From the NCBI GenBank assembly GCA_946533395.1, contig CAMNBU010000005.1, positions 1-64,000 of the forward strand: DNA of 64,000 nt, in the 5' to 3' direction. How positions within the stretch are numbered: position 1 is the stretch's first letter; the number at the start of each line of letters is the position of its first letter. Source of the stretch: UBA4292 sp002395865. Lineage in GTDB: Bacteria > Bacillota > Clostridia > Lachnospirales > Lachnospiraceae. The position numbers and the translations under genes are program-made. The notes below the pieces were generated by a model. The model was not told the origin of the DNA. It ran no database searches and saw only the letters and a program-made list of their open reading frames with translations. Of this stretch, positions 1 to 8,582 are shown piece by piece.

Positions 1-1246
1 ATCTTAAATTTGAACAAGCCGATATCAACCCTATGTAATCGATATCACCATGATAAATCACTCCGCAAATATACGGATTATTTTCTATGGGATATACAAT
101 ACCTACCTTCTCCCCATCGTATGTCTCAGGGACTTCGAGTATAAACGGCACCTTCAGGCTTCCCGTATACGCTATTGCTATGCCGTCGTATTCCCGGTCG
201 TCATACACCCTGACCTTTGAAAAAAACTCCTCCCCGGTGACGTGCATGGCGGAAAAAGCTTCGTCGTCCGTATATATGCCCGCCGGCGAATTCCCTTCCG
301 ACTGATCTACCGACTGTGATACGATCTCATTCAGGCTGTTAAGCAGCTGTCCGTCAAACTCGTCGTAATATGCATATTTAAACCCGCTCTTTTTTGCGTA
401 TTCCTCAGCTTTGGATGCCTTGCCTACCACCAGTGTTATATTCAGGCTGTTCACAAAAGAATTCTTTATCTCGGTGTCAGCAGACGGAACAATAACATAC
501 TGCAGATTCGGGCAGTTATTGAAGCAGGTGTCTATGACCTCAAGTTTATCATCACACACGGCATAAAGCATGTGGGGCAGATTATTAAGGCTCCACTCCA
601 GTCTGCGAAGCTCTCCCGGTAGTCTGAGCTTTTCCAGTCCTGCGCCCACCAGGCAGGTATTGATACTGAGTATCTTATCCGGAAGATCGATCTCCTTCAG
701 CGATATAAGGTTCTGACATCCGCCAAGCTGCCCATACCCGCAATCATCTGCAAACTCCACAGTCTCCAGTTCCGGCAGCCCGGTAAAATCCGGATACGGT
801 TCAAGTGTCACATAGTCTATATTTTCAAAATCGATCTTGTCCGCGCCGCATCGCCCGAACCATATCCTCTTAAGTGACCCGCAATTTGAAAACGCCACAT
901 CCACCCCATCGGGTACGACCGCCTCGGTTATGTACTTGTCGTCTTCCGCGGCAGAAAAAGCCACGACCTTTTTATCCCCATAGAAGGCCGGTATCTCCAG
1001 CTTATAGCTGCTCGTAGGTACGCTCTCCAGCCCCAGAACCACCCCATCCTCCGTCTCTCTGACTACCGTAAACTGCGGTTCACCGGCGGCATACGATTCA
1101 TCTGCAGAGACCGAAGCAGACCCGAAGGCGGATTCGCTGTTCTCACCGGGTCTTTTATCGTTATTTCTAAGGATCAATACTGTCAAAGCTGCAACCAGAA
1201 CAGCCGTAAGCAGAATAATGAGAAGCATCCTTCTGTTTTTACTCAT
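1..1246 (-). CDS. Membrane-anchored leucine-rich-repeat-like surface protein, C-terminus outside window
   Basis: The frame is open from the ATG at 1246 to the left edge, giving at least 415 residues; the C-terminus lies beyond the window. Residues 1-6 are basic and 7-26 form one hydrophobic segment, so it is probably an N-terminally anchored extracytoplasmic protein. A Ser/Glu-rich linker follows, then irregular repeats of the BspA/LRR_5 kind (patterns such as LPELETVEFADD, LISLKEIDLPDKI and LEKLRLPGELRRLEW). Known LRR_5 proteins of Clostridia are surface or secreted proteins; no enzymatic motif is visible. The start codon follows the TAA stop of the upstream ABC ATPase with no gap, so the two are probably translationally coupled. 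The substrate or partner cannot be told from the sequence. Confidence 0.75.
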   Translation of the reverse strand, partial: MSKNRRMLLIILLTAVLVAALTVLILRNNDKRPGENSESAFGSASVSADESYAAGEPQFTVVRETEDGVVLGLESVPTSSYKLEIPAFYGDKKVVAFSAAEDDKYITEAVVPDGVDVAFSNCGSLKRIWFGRCGADKIDFENIDYVTLEPYPDFTGLPELETVEFADDCGYGQLGGCQNLISLKEIDLPDKILSINTCLVGAGLEKLRLPGELRRLEWSLNNLPHMLYAVCDDKLEVIDTCFNNCPNLQYVIVPSADTEIKNSFVNSLNITLVVGKASKAEEYAKKSGFKYAYYDEFDGQLLNSLNEIVSQSVDQSEGNSPAGIYTDDEAFSAMHVTGEEFFSKVRVYDDREYDGIAIAYTGSLKVPFILEVPETYDGEKVGIVYPIENNPYICGVIYHGDIDYIGLISACSNLR

Positions 1247-1912
1247 TTATGTCCCTATCCTTCCGTCAGCCATCACTATCTTTCTTCCGCACATATTCGC
1301 AACATCGCTGTCGTGGGTAATGATGACCACAGTATGCCCACACGAATTCAGCGTTTTGAAAAGCTCCATGATCTCGCGTCCGGTGGCGCTGTCCAGTGCG
1401 CCGGTGGGCTCATCCGCCAGTATAAAGGACGGATCATTAACTATCGCCCTGGCTATGGCACAGCGCTGCTTCTGGCCGCCCGAGAGCCGGCTTACCTCCT
1501 TGTTTCCCAGTTCCTTAATGCCTGTGCGTTCCAGCGCGCTCTCAACCTTCTCGCGGTATTCATTTCCAGAAATGTGAGCAAACTTCAGAACAAGCCCCAC
1601 ATTTTCAGCTACGGTGTAGTCCTCAATAAGCGCGAAATCCTGCATGACCACGCCGACCTTCTCGTTACGTATCTTCGCAAGCCGGCTCTCCGATAACCCC
1701 TTAAGCTCAACTCCATCGATGCTGCAGCTTCCCGAATCGTATCCGTCGATCGCGCCGATAATGTGAAGCAAGGTGGATTTTCCCGCGCCTGACCTTCCCA
1801 CGATGGCGACCATCTCGCCGTCATTTACAGTCATCGAGACACCGTTCAGCGCCTGAAATTCGTTCTTTTTCCCCTTGTTGTATATCTTTACCACATTTTC
1901 AACTTTTATCAT
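1247..1912 (-). CDS. ABC transporter ATP-binding protein, MacB/LolD type
   Basis: 221-residue cytoplasmic ATPase of the LolD/MacB/peptide-export class. Visible motifs are Walker A (GRSGAGKST), Q-loop (VMQDF), the signature LSGGQKQR, Walker B (FILADEPTGALD) and the H-loop (IITHD). I chose the ATG at 1912 (MIKVENVV) because GGAGG lies 6 nt upstream; the reading frame stays open 23 codons further, into a hairpin region. Partners of this class are FtsX-type permeases, but none is encoded next to it here. The preceding genes are an ABC-2 exporter and a CPBP protease, and the following gene is an LRR-like surface protein. It may energise a permease encoded left of the window or elsewhere. Confidence 0.9.
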   Translation of the reverse strand: MIKVENVVKIYNKGKKNEFQALNGVSMTVNDGEMVAIVGRSGAGKSTLLHIIGAIDGYDSGSCSIDGVELKGLSESRLAKIRNEKVGVVMQDFALIEDYTVAENVGLVLKFAHISGNEYREKVESALERTGIKELGNKEVSRLSGGQKQRCAIARAIVNDPSFILADEPTGALDSATGREIMELFKTLNSCGHTVVIITHDSDVANMCGRKIVMADGRIGT

Positions 1913-1928
1913 ATGGTCCTCCACGTAG

Positions 1929-1968
1929 GAATGCGGTGCATTGTCTGAGTAAACAATACACCGCATTC
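1929..1968 (-). promoter_or_regulatory. 16-bp RNA hairpin between CPBP gene and ABC ATPase
   Basis: Positions 1929-1944 and 1953-1968 form a 16-bp stem with an 8-nt loop. The single mismatch on the plus strand (C1939/A1958) becomes a G-U pair in the minus-strand RNA, so the stem is complete only in the transcript of this operon. No U-tract follows, so it is not a standard terminator. It ends 16 nt upstream of the ATPase start, next to the ribosome site. It could be an attenuator, an RNA-processing site or a stabiliser; the function is inferred. Confidence 0.6.
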
Positions 1969-1977
1969 GCTTTGCTG

Positions 1978-2871
1978 TCAACTATTCACAGCCTCTTTAT
2001 CCGTTTTTCTCCACACTATTATCACTGCCAGAGCTAACGCTCCGGTGCCGATAAGCATTCCTCCCCACTGTGCGATGAGCACGCGGGTGGGGGTGCTTTT
2101 CGCGGGATCCATATATACTGCCAGTATCGAAGGGCAAGAGTTATTTACCGCGTGGAGGATCGCCGCAGGCCAGACGGAGCCGCTCCTTTCTGTCACAAAG
2201 GTGAGTATCACCCCAATACACACACAGTATACGCACATGATAAGTATGCCTGTGAATGGGAAGCCCGGATAATCCGTTCCGAAGTTATGGCCTATGCAGG
2301 TCAGGGGCGCGTGCCACAGCCCCCAGATTACGCCGCCGATCAGAAGCGCGCGGTACCTTCCGGTGAGCTTCATGAGCCCCGGCATCATATAGCCTCTCCA
2401 GCCGGCCTCCTCCCCGAGGGCTGCGAAACTGCCTATCGCTCCGGTGACTATGGCATTTATCGGAATCAGGGGGATGAGCCTTTTGTCCACGCCTGTCATC
2501 AGGGCATGGTCCTTATCGTACAGGTCGGGGCAGATGATGATGGCGATCAGGTTCGAAAGCTCCGTGTACGCCCAAGGCAGAAGCAGTGCCAATATGAAGA
2601 ATATCCATTTCCTGTCCGAAAATGTTATACCAAGCCTCATGGAGCCCTCGCCCGACATGGCGAAGCCCTCCTTCGTGATGCGTCTGGTGAGAATATGTGC
2701 GATCAGCGGAAAGAGCATTCCGAGGCAAACGAAGCTCTGCCTGTTCACCGGCAGATCGTTCCACAGCGTCATCTCGGGGTTCGATATAAAAAACCACATC
2801 CAACTCAATCCGAAGGTGAGCCCCAGAAATATCAGGAGGCGCTTTTTGTCGTTCATATTTTCTTTATTCAT
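1978..2871 (-). CDS. CPBP family intramembrane metalloprotease
   Basis: 297-residue polytopic membrane protein of the CPBP (CAAX protease and bacteriocin-processing, Abi) family. The three family motifs are present: EEAGWRGY near residue 153 (the EExxxR motif), WGLWHAP, and HAVNNS near residue 240. The Glu pair and the two His residues are the expected metal and catalytic ligands. The ATG at 2871 is preceded by GGAGG with 6 nt spacing and overlaps the end of the upstream ABC-2 permease by 8 nt, so the two are coupled. CPBP proteins next to ABC exporters often act in peptide maturation or immunity; that role here is inference from context. Confidence 0.9.
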   Translation of the reverse strand: MNKENMNDKKRLLIFLGLTFGLSWMWFFISNPEMTLWNDLPVNRQSFVCLGMLFPLIAHILTRRITKEGFAMSGEGSMRLGITFSDRKWIFFILALLLPWAYTELSNLIAIIICPDLYDKDHALMTGVDKRLIPLIPINAIVTGAIGSFAALGEEAGWRGYMMPGLMKLTGRYRALLIGGVIWGLWHAPLTCIGHNFGTDYPGFPFTGILIMCVYCVCIGVILTFVTERSGSVWPAAILHAVNNSCPSILAVYMDPAKSTPTRVLIAQWGGMLIGTGALALAVIIVWRKTDKEAVNS

Positions 2872-3628
2872 CCCACGCCTCCTTCTTCAGATAGAAATGC
2901 ACCGCGATGCGGTATGAGAGCGCGTAAAAAGCCAGACAGATGACGGGAGACAGGATCGAGATGAGATTCAGCTCGAAGCCGTGATCGTTTATCCATATCA
3001 GAATATGTTCGATGTCAAGCCTCTCAAACACGTCCAGATCGCCGAACAGAAGGTAGCCTATGGCGCATAAGCCGATAAGCAGGATGATGCCTATCTTTAT
3101 AAGCATGCTCTTCTCCCTGCCCAGATTTATAAACAGAGGCAGTTCTATCGTCTCCAAAAACATGATAAGGCTCAGAAACGTGGCCGAAAAGCTGTAGATC
3201 ATCATGGACATATCGGCCGCGCGTCCCTGCACGGCGTACGCCATATCCGCCACATGCCAGATAAAATACAGGGAAAACACAGCGTACAGGGAGATGCCGA
3301 CGAATATATATTTCGACGCGACATAGGTCTTCTTGCTCACCGGCATGGCGCACAGATACTTCCTGATCTTGTTCTTCTCATCGGCCTGCACCAGCTTCGA
3401 TCCGAAGCCGTTTATAATAAAGCCTCCGCACCACAGAATGCAGAACTCGCCCGTGACAAAGGCCAGATCGATAAGACTGAACATTTCTCCATGGTCACTT
3501 ACCAGGATATACAGATCCCCCGGAAATATCATGCGCAGGAACACGAACGCTACCGTGCACACGGCAAGTGTCAGCACCAGCTTTTTTCCCTTTACAGCGA
3601 CAAACTCTTTATATAACAGACCGCCCAT
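2864..3628 (-). CDS. ABC-2 type permease subunit (second of pair)
   Basis: 254-residue membrane protein with about six hydrophobic segments, starting MGGLLYKEFVAVKGKK, the usual short cytoplasmic N-terminus of ABC-2 permeases. Its ATG overlaps the stop of the preceding permease by one base (TGATG), and the ATPase is encoded one gene further upstream, so the three form an exporter module under the GntR regulator. Sequence divergence from the neighbouring permease suggests a heterodimeric channel. Substrate is unknown. YtrA-controlled exporters in Bacillota are commonly linked to cell-envelope antibiotics or bacteriocins, which is only suggestive here. Confidence 0.8.
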   Translation of the reverse strand: MGGLLYKEFVAVKGKKLVLTLAVCTVAFVFLRMIFPGDLYILVSDHGEMFSLIDLAFVTGEFCILWCGGFIINGFGSKLVQADEKNKIRKYLCAMPVSKKTYVASKYIFVGISLYAVFSLYFIWHVADMAYAVQGRAADMSMMIYSFSATFLSLIMFLETIELPLFINLGREKSMLIKIGIILLIGLCAIGYLLFGDLDVFERLDIEHILIWINDHGFELNLISILSPVICLAFYALSYRIAVHFYLKKEAWDE

Positions 3629-4407
3629 CAGATAACACCTCTCTTTCTGTCCGCGATCTTAAGCGCGGCGAAATAGGTGCAGGCGCACACAGCTGCTGCG
3701 GCTATAAGGAATACCCCGCCCCGGTCCTTTATATACTCTATTGGTCCGCCTAATATCTCACTCAGACTGTCGGGATTATCCGTCAACAGAGCCATAAAGA
3801 AATTCTTCAGAGCCCCGAAATAGCCGATCACAAAGAGCGCGATAAGTGACGCGATCGAAAGAAGCTGAGCGTACTGTTCACTTCCGCTTCCAAGTACCAC
3901 GCACCACAATATGACGAAGGCGCTGTAGATGCACATGGCGGACGTGGCGGATATTATTATCCCCAGAAACTCGCCGAAGGTGAGTATGTTCCCCAGCGCA
4001 CAGAGTACACCCGCTATCGCGATGTCCACCGCGGCGCCTATCCCGAAGAGCGCAAATACGGTCATATATTTGGCCAGAAGCCTCTTCCAAAGAGGCACGG
4101 GAAGCGTGGCAGCCACCTTTACAAAGCCTGCCTTCGCGTCTGACGCGAACACGAACACCATGTCGCACACTGTCGCGGCCGGCAGAAGCATAAAGAGTAT
4201 CAAAGCCTCGGTCGCGATATTCTTCACATCCCTCGCGGACAGGTTGTTCTTCTCATTCTGCAGCTCCTTTGCGACCTCTGCAAGATTGCCGAAGCTCGCG
4301 GACAGGACGTACATCACGGATACCGCAAGCACCCCCACGAGAATGAAGGCAAATACGGTGAGCTGCTTCCTAAGACACATGATGTCCTTTATGATAAGCC
4401 CCTTCAT
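3628..4407 (-). CDS. ABC-2 type permease subunit (first of pair)
   Basis: 259 residues, beginning MKGLIIKDIMCLRKQL, with about six transmembrane segments and a short polar extracellular stretch after the first. The opening pattern (Gly-Leu-Ile-x-Lys-Asp) is the typical ABC-2 permease N-terminus. It lies 4 nt after the ATPase gene and overlaps the next permease by 1 nt. Together with the ATPase it should form an efflux pump. I see no substrate-binding domain. Nothing points to pseudogenisation. Confidence 0.8.
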   Translation of the reverse strand: MKGLIIKDIMCLRKQLTVFAFILVGVLAVSVMYVLSASFGNLAEVAKELQNEKNNLSARDVKNIATEALILFMLLPAATVCDMVFVFASDAKAGFVKVAATLPVPLWKRLLAKYMTVFALFGIGAAVDIAIAGVLCALGNILTFGEFLGIIISATSAMCIYSAFVILWCVVLGSGSEQYAQLLSIASLIALFVIGYFGALKNFFMALLTDNPDSLSEILGGPIEYIKDRGGVFLIAAAAVCACTYFAALKIADRKRGVI

Positions 4408-4411
4408 CGCC

Positions 4412-5281
4412 TCACCCCCTCGCGCGGTTCACGTAGTAGATCATGATCTCCTCAAGTGCCGCGGGCTCTATGACCATGCCCGGGTAGAGCTTCGCGGCCG
4501 CGTGCCTGTCGTTTACCAGGACCTGCGCGCCGTAATCGCCCACCTCGCTGCTGACGATCAGCGAGGTGCTGATCTTCTCCAGCTCGCTCTTTTTGCACTT
4601 AAGCAGACCGTGGCGCTCCAGTATATCGTCCTTATTGCCTGCTAAAACTATCCTGCCGCCGTTTATGAACACCACCTCGTCCGCGATCTTCTCGAGATCC
4701 CCCGTGATGTGGGACGAGAGCAGTATGGTGTGATCCTCCCGCACGACATATTCGCGGAAAATATTTATCATCTCGTTCCTGACGATCGGGTCAAGACCAC
4801 TGGTGGGCTCGTCCATCACCAGAAGCTTCGCGTTATGCGACAGCGCCACGGCGATCTGCAGCTTCATCCTCATGCCCCTCGAGAAATCTCCGCACTTCTT
4901 CTTCGAGGGCAGCGAAAACCTCTTCAGGTTGTCGAAGAATGCCTGCTCGTCCCAGTTTTTGTAGATGTTCTTCATCATGATGTTTATGTCCCTGCCGGTC
5001 ATGAACTCATGAAAGCCCATCTCGTCAAATACCACACCGATATCCTCCCGAAGCGCGGCGCTGCCCTCATCGATGCTTTTACCGAAGAGCCTTATCTCGC
5101 CTGCGTCCCTCCTGATAACATCCAGTATAAGGTTTATCGTGGTCGTCTTGCCCGCGCCGTTCTGGCCGATGAAGCCGCACACGCTGCCCTCAGGCACCGA
5201 GAAGCTCACATCGTCCAGCTTGAAGTCGCCATAATCCTTCGACACATGCGACAGCTCTATAACGTTTTTTATATCGTCCAT
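4412..5281 (-). CDS. ABC transporter ATP-binding protein (YtrB/BcrA-like)
   Basis: 289-residue ATPase with Walker A GQNGAGKTTT, signature FSRGMRMK, Walker B LLVMDEPTSGLDP and the switch His in LLSSHI. A C-terminal extension of about 70 residues is typical of BcrA/YtrB ATPases that pair with ABC-2 permeases. The start MDDIKNVIEL at 5281 was chosen because it begins 1 nt after the TAG of the GntR gene and directly precedes the conserved ABC fold; the open frame extends 18 codons further but would overlap the regulator. The signature reads SRGMRMK rather than SGGQ, which is common in this subfamily. Confidence 0.9.
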   Translation of the reverse strand: MDDIKNVIELSHVSKDYGDFKLDDVSFSVPEGSVCGFIGQNGAGKTTTINLILDVIRRDAGEIRLFGKSIDEGSAALREDIGVVFDEMGFHEFMTGRDINIMMKNIYKNWDEQAFFDNLKRFSLPSKKKCGDFSRGMRMKLQIAVALSHNAKLLVMDEPTSGLDPIVRNEMINIFREYVVREDHTILLSSHITGDLEKIADEVVFINGGRIVLAGNKDDILERHGLLKCKKSELEKISTSLIVSSEVGDYGAQVLVNDRHAAAKLYPGMVIEPAALEEIMIYYVNRARG

Positions 5282-5282
5282 C

Positions 5283-5663
5283 CTACCTGTTCCTCTCCTC
5301 GTAAATGATAGCGAGCATCTCCTGCATCTCCTCAAGGCTTACCTTGCCCAGTACCGCCTTGTCAACGGCCTTGTCGAGGTACTCCTCGATAGCTGCGAGC
5401 ATGCTCTCCTTCATGATATCGCTGTTCATGCCCTTCACGAAGCTTCCCTTGCCGACTACGGATTCTATAAATCCGTCCCTCTCGAGCTCCTCATAAGCCC
5501 TCTTCGTCGTGATCACGCTGATCCTCAGGTCCTTTGCGAGCACCCTCATGGAAGGCAGGGCGTCCCCCGCCTTCATCTCCCCCGTCATGATCATACCCTT
5601 TATCTGTTCCTCTATCTGCTCGTAGATGGGCACCCCAGACGTATTGCTGATGATAATGTCCAT
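5283..5663 (-). CDS. GntR family transcriptional regulator, YtrA subfamily
   Basis: 126 residues: an N-terminal winged helix (GVPIYEQIEEQIKGMI, then LPSMRVLAKDLRIS and TTKRAYEELERDGFI) and a short C-terminal dimerisation helix pair instead of a ligand-binding domain, which is the hallmark of the YtrA subfamily. The ATG at 5663 has AAAGGATG 5 nt upstream. It is the first gene of the exporter operon and is followed after 1 nt by the ATPase. YtrA-type regulators repress their own operon by binding a palindrome over the promoter, and such a palindrome is present at 5721-5743. Confidence 0.92.
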   Translation of the reverse strand: MDIIISNTSGVPIYEQIEEQIKGMIMTGEMKAGDALPSMRVLAKDLRISVITTKRAYEELERDGFIESVVGKGSFVKGMNSDIMKESMLAAIEEYLDKAVDKAVLGKVSLEEMQEMLAIIYEERNR

Positions 5664-5720
5664 GGTACATCCTTTCGTTTCGCGGCGGATCCTGCGCATG
5701 ATACCGCCGCTCTGACATTA

Positions 5721-5743
5721 GTGTATATACTCATTATATACAC
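5721..5743 (-). promoter_or_regulatory. Operator palindrome for the YtrA-like regulator
   Basis: Perfect 9-bp inverted repeat GTGTATATA-5 nt-TATATACAC. It covers the -10 box and the expected transcription start of the operon promoter. This arrangement is what is known for autorepressing YtrA regulators. Binding itself is inferred. Confidence 0.8.
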
Positions 5744-5760
5744 TTTATGTGTACTGTCAA
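5733..5760 (-). promoter_or_regulatory. Sigma-A promoter of the GntR-ABC operon
   Basis: Both boxes are perfect: TTGACA (5755-5760) and TATAAT (5733-5738), with 16 bp between them. It should be a very strong promoter unless repressed, which fits the overlapping operator. Confidence 0.9.
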
Positions 5761-5803
5761 TACCTTTTTGATTCTTTTCGCGGCTTCTTTTTTTCCTGCA
5801 GGC

Positions 5804-5837
5804 AAAAAAGACCCGGGGCCAGATCCGGCCCCGGGTC
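5804..5837 (-). terminator. Rho-independent terminator of the diguanylate cyclase gene
   Basis: An 11-bp GC-rich stem (GACCCGGGGCC pairing with 5827-5837) with a 6-nt loop is followed on the minus strand by six T residues. It lies 8 nt after the cyclase stop codon. Confidence 0.92.
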
Positions 5838-5844
5838 GTAATAA

Positions 5845-6927
5845 CTATCCTCTCATGTGTACCTTTTTGCCTCCGCTATCCGAGGAAGCCTTGATGCGCG
5901 CCTTGTCCTCATACATGAGCTTATCGGCCTCCCTGACCATATCGTCGAAGCTTCCCTTCATGGAAAGCCCGTAGGCGCAGGAATAACCCGCCTCATCCAC
6001 CGAGGAGCGTATCTTATCGACAGTCCTGCGCATTGTATCGGGCGTATCGTTTCGGCAGATGACGAAGAACTCATCACCGCCCACGCGGTATATCCTGTCA
6101 TCGAACTGCGCGCCCTTTTTGAAGCAGTCGGCCACAGTCTTTATCGCCTTATCACCCGCCTCATGGCCCTGATTGTCATTGATCCATTTCAGCTCGTTCA
6201 TGTCTATGGATATGATGCCTGTAACGGAGCTGCCGAACCTCTTTGCATCGCTGTAGAAGGACTGGCGGTTCAAAAGCCCCGTCATGCCGTCCTTTTTGGT
6301 GTAGCTGGCATAGGTGAACAGATAGTACAGTGAAAGGCCCACCGCGTATACGGTATTGACTACCTCATCGTGATCCATAGAGGCCAGTACCATGGCCCCC
6401 GCGGCACCTATCGTGAGGATGACCATAATGATACTCTCCTCCACGCGCTTGTCCGCTATCACGCGCATGGATACCATGAGAAGCCCCACTATGTAGAATA
6501 CGGCCACCGCGTGCGGGAAATAGCCCAGCGGTCCGCGCTCGAAGGAGTTGGTATCCTTTTCTATCGTAAAAACGATCGGGGAAAACAATGCCGTAAATGA
6601 CATCACCGTATTTATTGCGGCAGGTATCATCACCCAGCGACCCGCCTTTTCGTACGCCACGAACACCATCATCATGATGACCGCGGGACGCAGACTGTAG
6701 CATATGCTTGAAAAAACTATTCTGAAGTAGGAGAATTCGGGCTGATTTCCCAGATAGTCCTCTGCCACATCAAATACAGTCAGACATATGAGCATAACCA
6801 GCGACAACCGGAGAATTCTCAGTTTTTTCTTCTCCAGGAACGGATCGTACATGGAGAGTACAAAGAGCCCGCAGGCCATTATCGCCATGGCGAAATTTTC
6901 AGAGATGTAATTAACCAAGTCACCCAT
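5845..6927 (-). CDS. Membrane-bound diguanylate cyclase (GGDEF)
   Basis: 360 residues. About seven hydrophobic segments fill the first 210 residues, followed by a GGDEF domain. The active site reads RVGGDEFF (GGDEF at 283-287), and the upstream SIDMNELKWINDNQGHEAGD segment carries the usual substrate Asn/Asp. It should make cyclic di-GMP from two GTP. The inhibitory RxxD site, expected nine residues before the motif, reads QFDD here, so product inhibition through that site is probably lost. It follows the symporter gene by 13 nt and is probably co-transcribed with it. The N-terminal sensor does not match a family I recognise. Confidence 0.9.
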   Translation of the reverse strand: MGDLVNYISENFAMAIMACGLFVLSMYDPFLEKKKLRILRLSLVMLICLTVFDVAEDYLGNQPEFSYFRIVFSSICYSLRPAVIMMMVFVAYEKAGRWVMIPAAINTVMSFTALFSPIVFTIEKDTNSFERGPLGYFPHAVAVFYIVGLLMVSMRVIADKRVEESIIMVILTIGAAGAMVLASMDHDEVVNTVYAVGLSLYYLFTYASYTKKDGMTGLLNRQSFYSDAKRFGSSVTGIISIDMNELKWINDNQGHEAGDKAIKTVADCFKKGAQFDDRIYRVGGDEFFVICRNDTPDTMRRTVDKIRSSVDEAGYSCAYGLSMKGSFDDMVREADKLMYEDKARIKASSDSGGKKVHMRG

Positions 6928-6940
6928 AGTTTCCCTTTAT

Positions 6941-8467
6941 TTAATCGTCCCCGCTCTCCTTCAGCTCCTTCGCCTGCGTCTTCTGGACCTCCGGGAAAAC
7001 CGAGAGCATGGGCTCGATCTTTGCGCCCCTGAAATGGCGCGAAACATAATTGGCCGTGCAGTGCATTACCTGCGGTGAAAGAACTATGACGCCGATAAGG
7101 TTCGGAAGCATCATAAGTCCGTTAAATGTATCCGATATATCCCATGCGAGCTGTGCTTTCATCACAGAACCCGCAAGCACTATAACGCAGAATATAAGTC
7201 TGTAGGGTATGACTGCCTTCTCTCCGAAGAGATAGTGGATGGCCGTCGTTCCGTAGTGGCTCCAGCCCAGAACTGTCGAATACGCGAAGAGCAGTATCGC
7301 GAGTGCCACGAATACCGAGCCTGCCAGGCCGAATACCTTCTGGAATGAGTAGCTGACGAGGGCGCTTGATTCGAGTGCGCTGCCGTCCGCGAGAGTGATG
7401 GACAGGAAAGCTCCCGTGTCGAGATCTATCGCGCCCGAGCCGAGTATAACGAGTGCCGTGAGCGTGCAGACGATTATGGTGTCCGCGAACACCTCAAATA
7501 TTCCCCACATACCCTGGCGCACCGGCTCCTTCACATTTGACGAAGAGTGCACCATAACGGATGAACCGAGACCTGCCTCGTTAGAGAACACGCCTCTCTT
7601 GAAGCCCATCTTCATGGCAAGCGCGATACCGCTTCCGACGATACCGCCGGCCACGGACTTCATGGCGAATGCGCCCTTGAAGATCGATACGAATATAGCC
7701 GGTATCAGTGAGCCGTGCATGGCGATGATAATGATCGCGCCCGCGAAGTATACGATGACCATGAAGGGCACGATGCGCTCCGTGATAGCCGCGACTCTCT
7801 TGAGGCCTCCGACCACGACAGCACCGACTGCGATGAACAGGACGATGCCCACCGCGATCTCAGGTATATTTACGGACATGTCTCTGAATACCTTCGTGAC
7901 ATTCGCGGTCATGGAGTTGACCTGGCTCATATTGCCGATACCGAACGATGCCAGAACGCAGAATATCGAAAAGAGGACCGCGAGCACAGCTCCGATCATC
8001 CTGCAGCCCTTCTTCGCTCCCAGACCGTCGCGAAGATAGTACATCGCGCCGCCGTGCCACTCACCTGTGGCACTCTTCCTTCTGTAGAGGATACCAAGCA
8101 CGTTCTCTGAGTAGTTGGTCATCATGCCGAAGAAGGCGATGACCCACATCCAGAACACGGCTCCGGGACCGCCCGTGGCTATGGCTCCCGCCACGCCGAC
8201 GATATTGCCGGTGCCGACTGTAGCCGCGAGCGCGGTACACAGGGACTGAAACTGCGATATGGTCCTGTCCTTCGTGTGACCGGTCACATGGCTGTCCATG
8301 AAAATGGCGCCCACGGTATGCTTCATCCAGTAAACGAAATGTCTTATCTGGAAGAAGCCTGTCATAAGAGTCAGGATCACGCCCGTCGCTCCCAAAAGTA
8401 TCAGCGCCGGCCAGCCCCACACGAGGCCGTTTATATAATCGTTAATTTCGGTTATCTTCTCTATCAT
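6941..8467 (-). CDS. Alanine/glycine:cation symporter (AGCS family)
   Basis: 508-residue transporter with about 11 membrane segments. Family features visible are GTGNIVGVAGAIATGGPGA near residue 85, and the long motif around GFKRGVFSNEAGLGSS near 290. AGCS proteins import alanine or glycine with Na+. The start MIEKITEINDYINGLVWGWP is the standard AGCS N-terminus, and GGAGG lies 8 nt upstream. The stop lies 13 nt before the cyclase start. I found no clear promoter in the short upstream gap, which also contains the terminator of the preceding gene. Confidence 0.93.
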   Translation of the reverse strand: MIEKITEINDYINGLVWGWPALILLGATGVILTLMTGFFQIRHFVYWMKHTVGAIFMDSHVTGHTKDRTISQFQSLCTALAATVGTGNIVGVAGAIATGGPGAVFWMWVIAFFGMMTNYSENVLGILYRRKSATGEWHGGAMYYLRDGLGAKKGCRMIGAVLAVLFSIFCVLASFGIGNMSQVNSMTANVTKVFRDMSVNIPEIAVGIVLFIAVGAVVVGGLKRVAAITERIVPFMVIVYFAGAIIIIAMHGSLIPAIFVSIFKGAFAMKSVAGGIVGSGIALAMKMGFKRGVFSNEAGLGSSVMVHSSSNVKEPVRQGMWGIFEVFADTIIVCTLTALVILGSGAIDLDTGAFLSITLADGSALESSALVSYSFQKVFGLAGSVFVALAILLFAYSTVLGWSHYGTTAIHYLFGEKAVIPYRLIFCVIVLAGSVMKAQLAWDISDTFNGLMMLPNLIGVIVLSPQVMHCTANYVSRHFRGAKIEPMLSVFPEVQKTQAKELKESGDD

Positions 8468-8512
8468 AGCACATTCCTCCGTTCTTGTATAGAAAAATGG
8501 TTCTGAATCCTA

Positions 8513-8552
8513 TAAGAAAAACAATGAGGGTGACAAGAAGCCACCCCCATTG
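8513..8552 (-). terminator. Terminator of the zinc-ribbon protein gene
   Basis: 11-bp stem between 8522-8532 and 8542-8552; its one plus-strand mismatch is a G-U pair in the minus-strand RNA. On that strand it is followed by TTTTTCTT. It lies 30 nt after the stop of the zinc-ribbon gene. Confidence 0.85.
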
Positions 8553-8582
8553 ATAGCAGATCAATACATATTGTAAGGCTAA

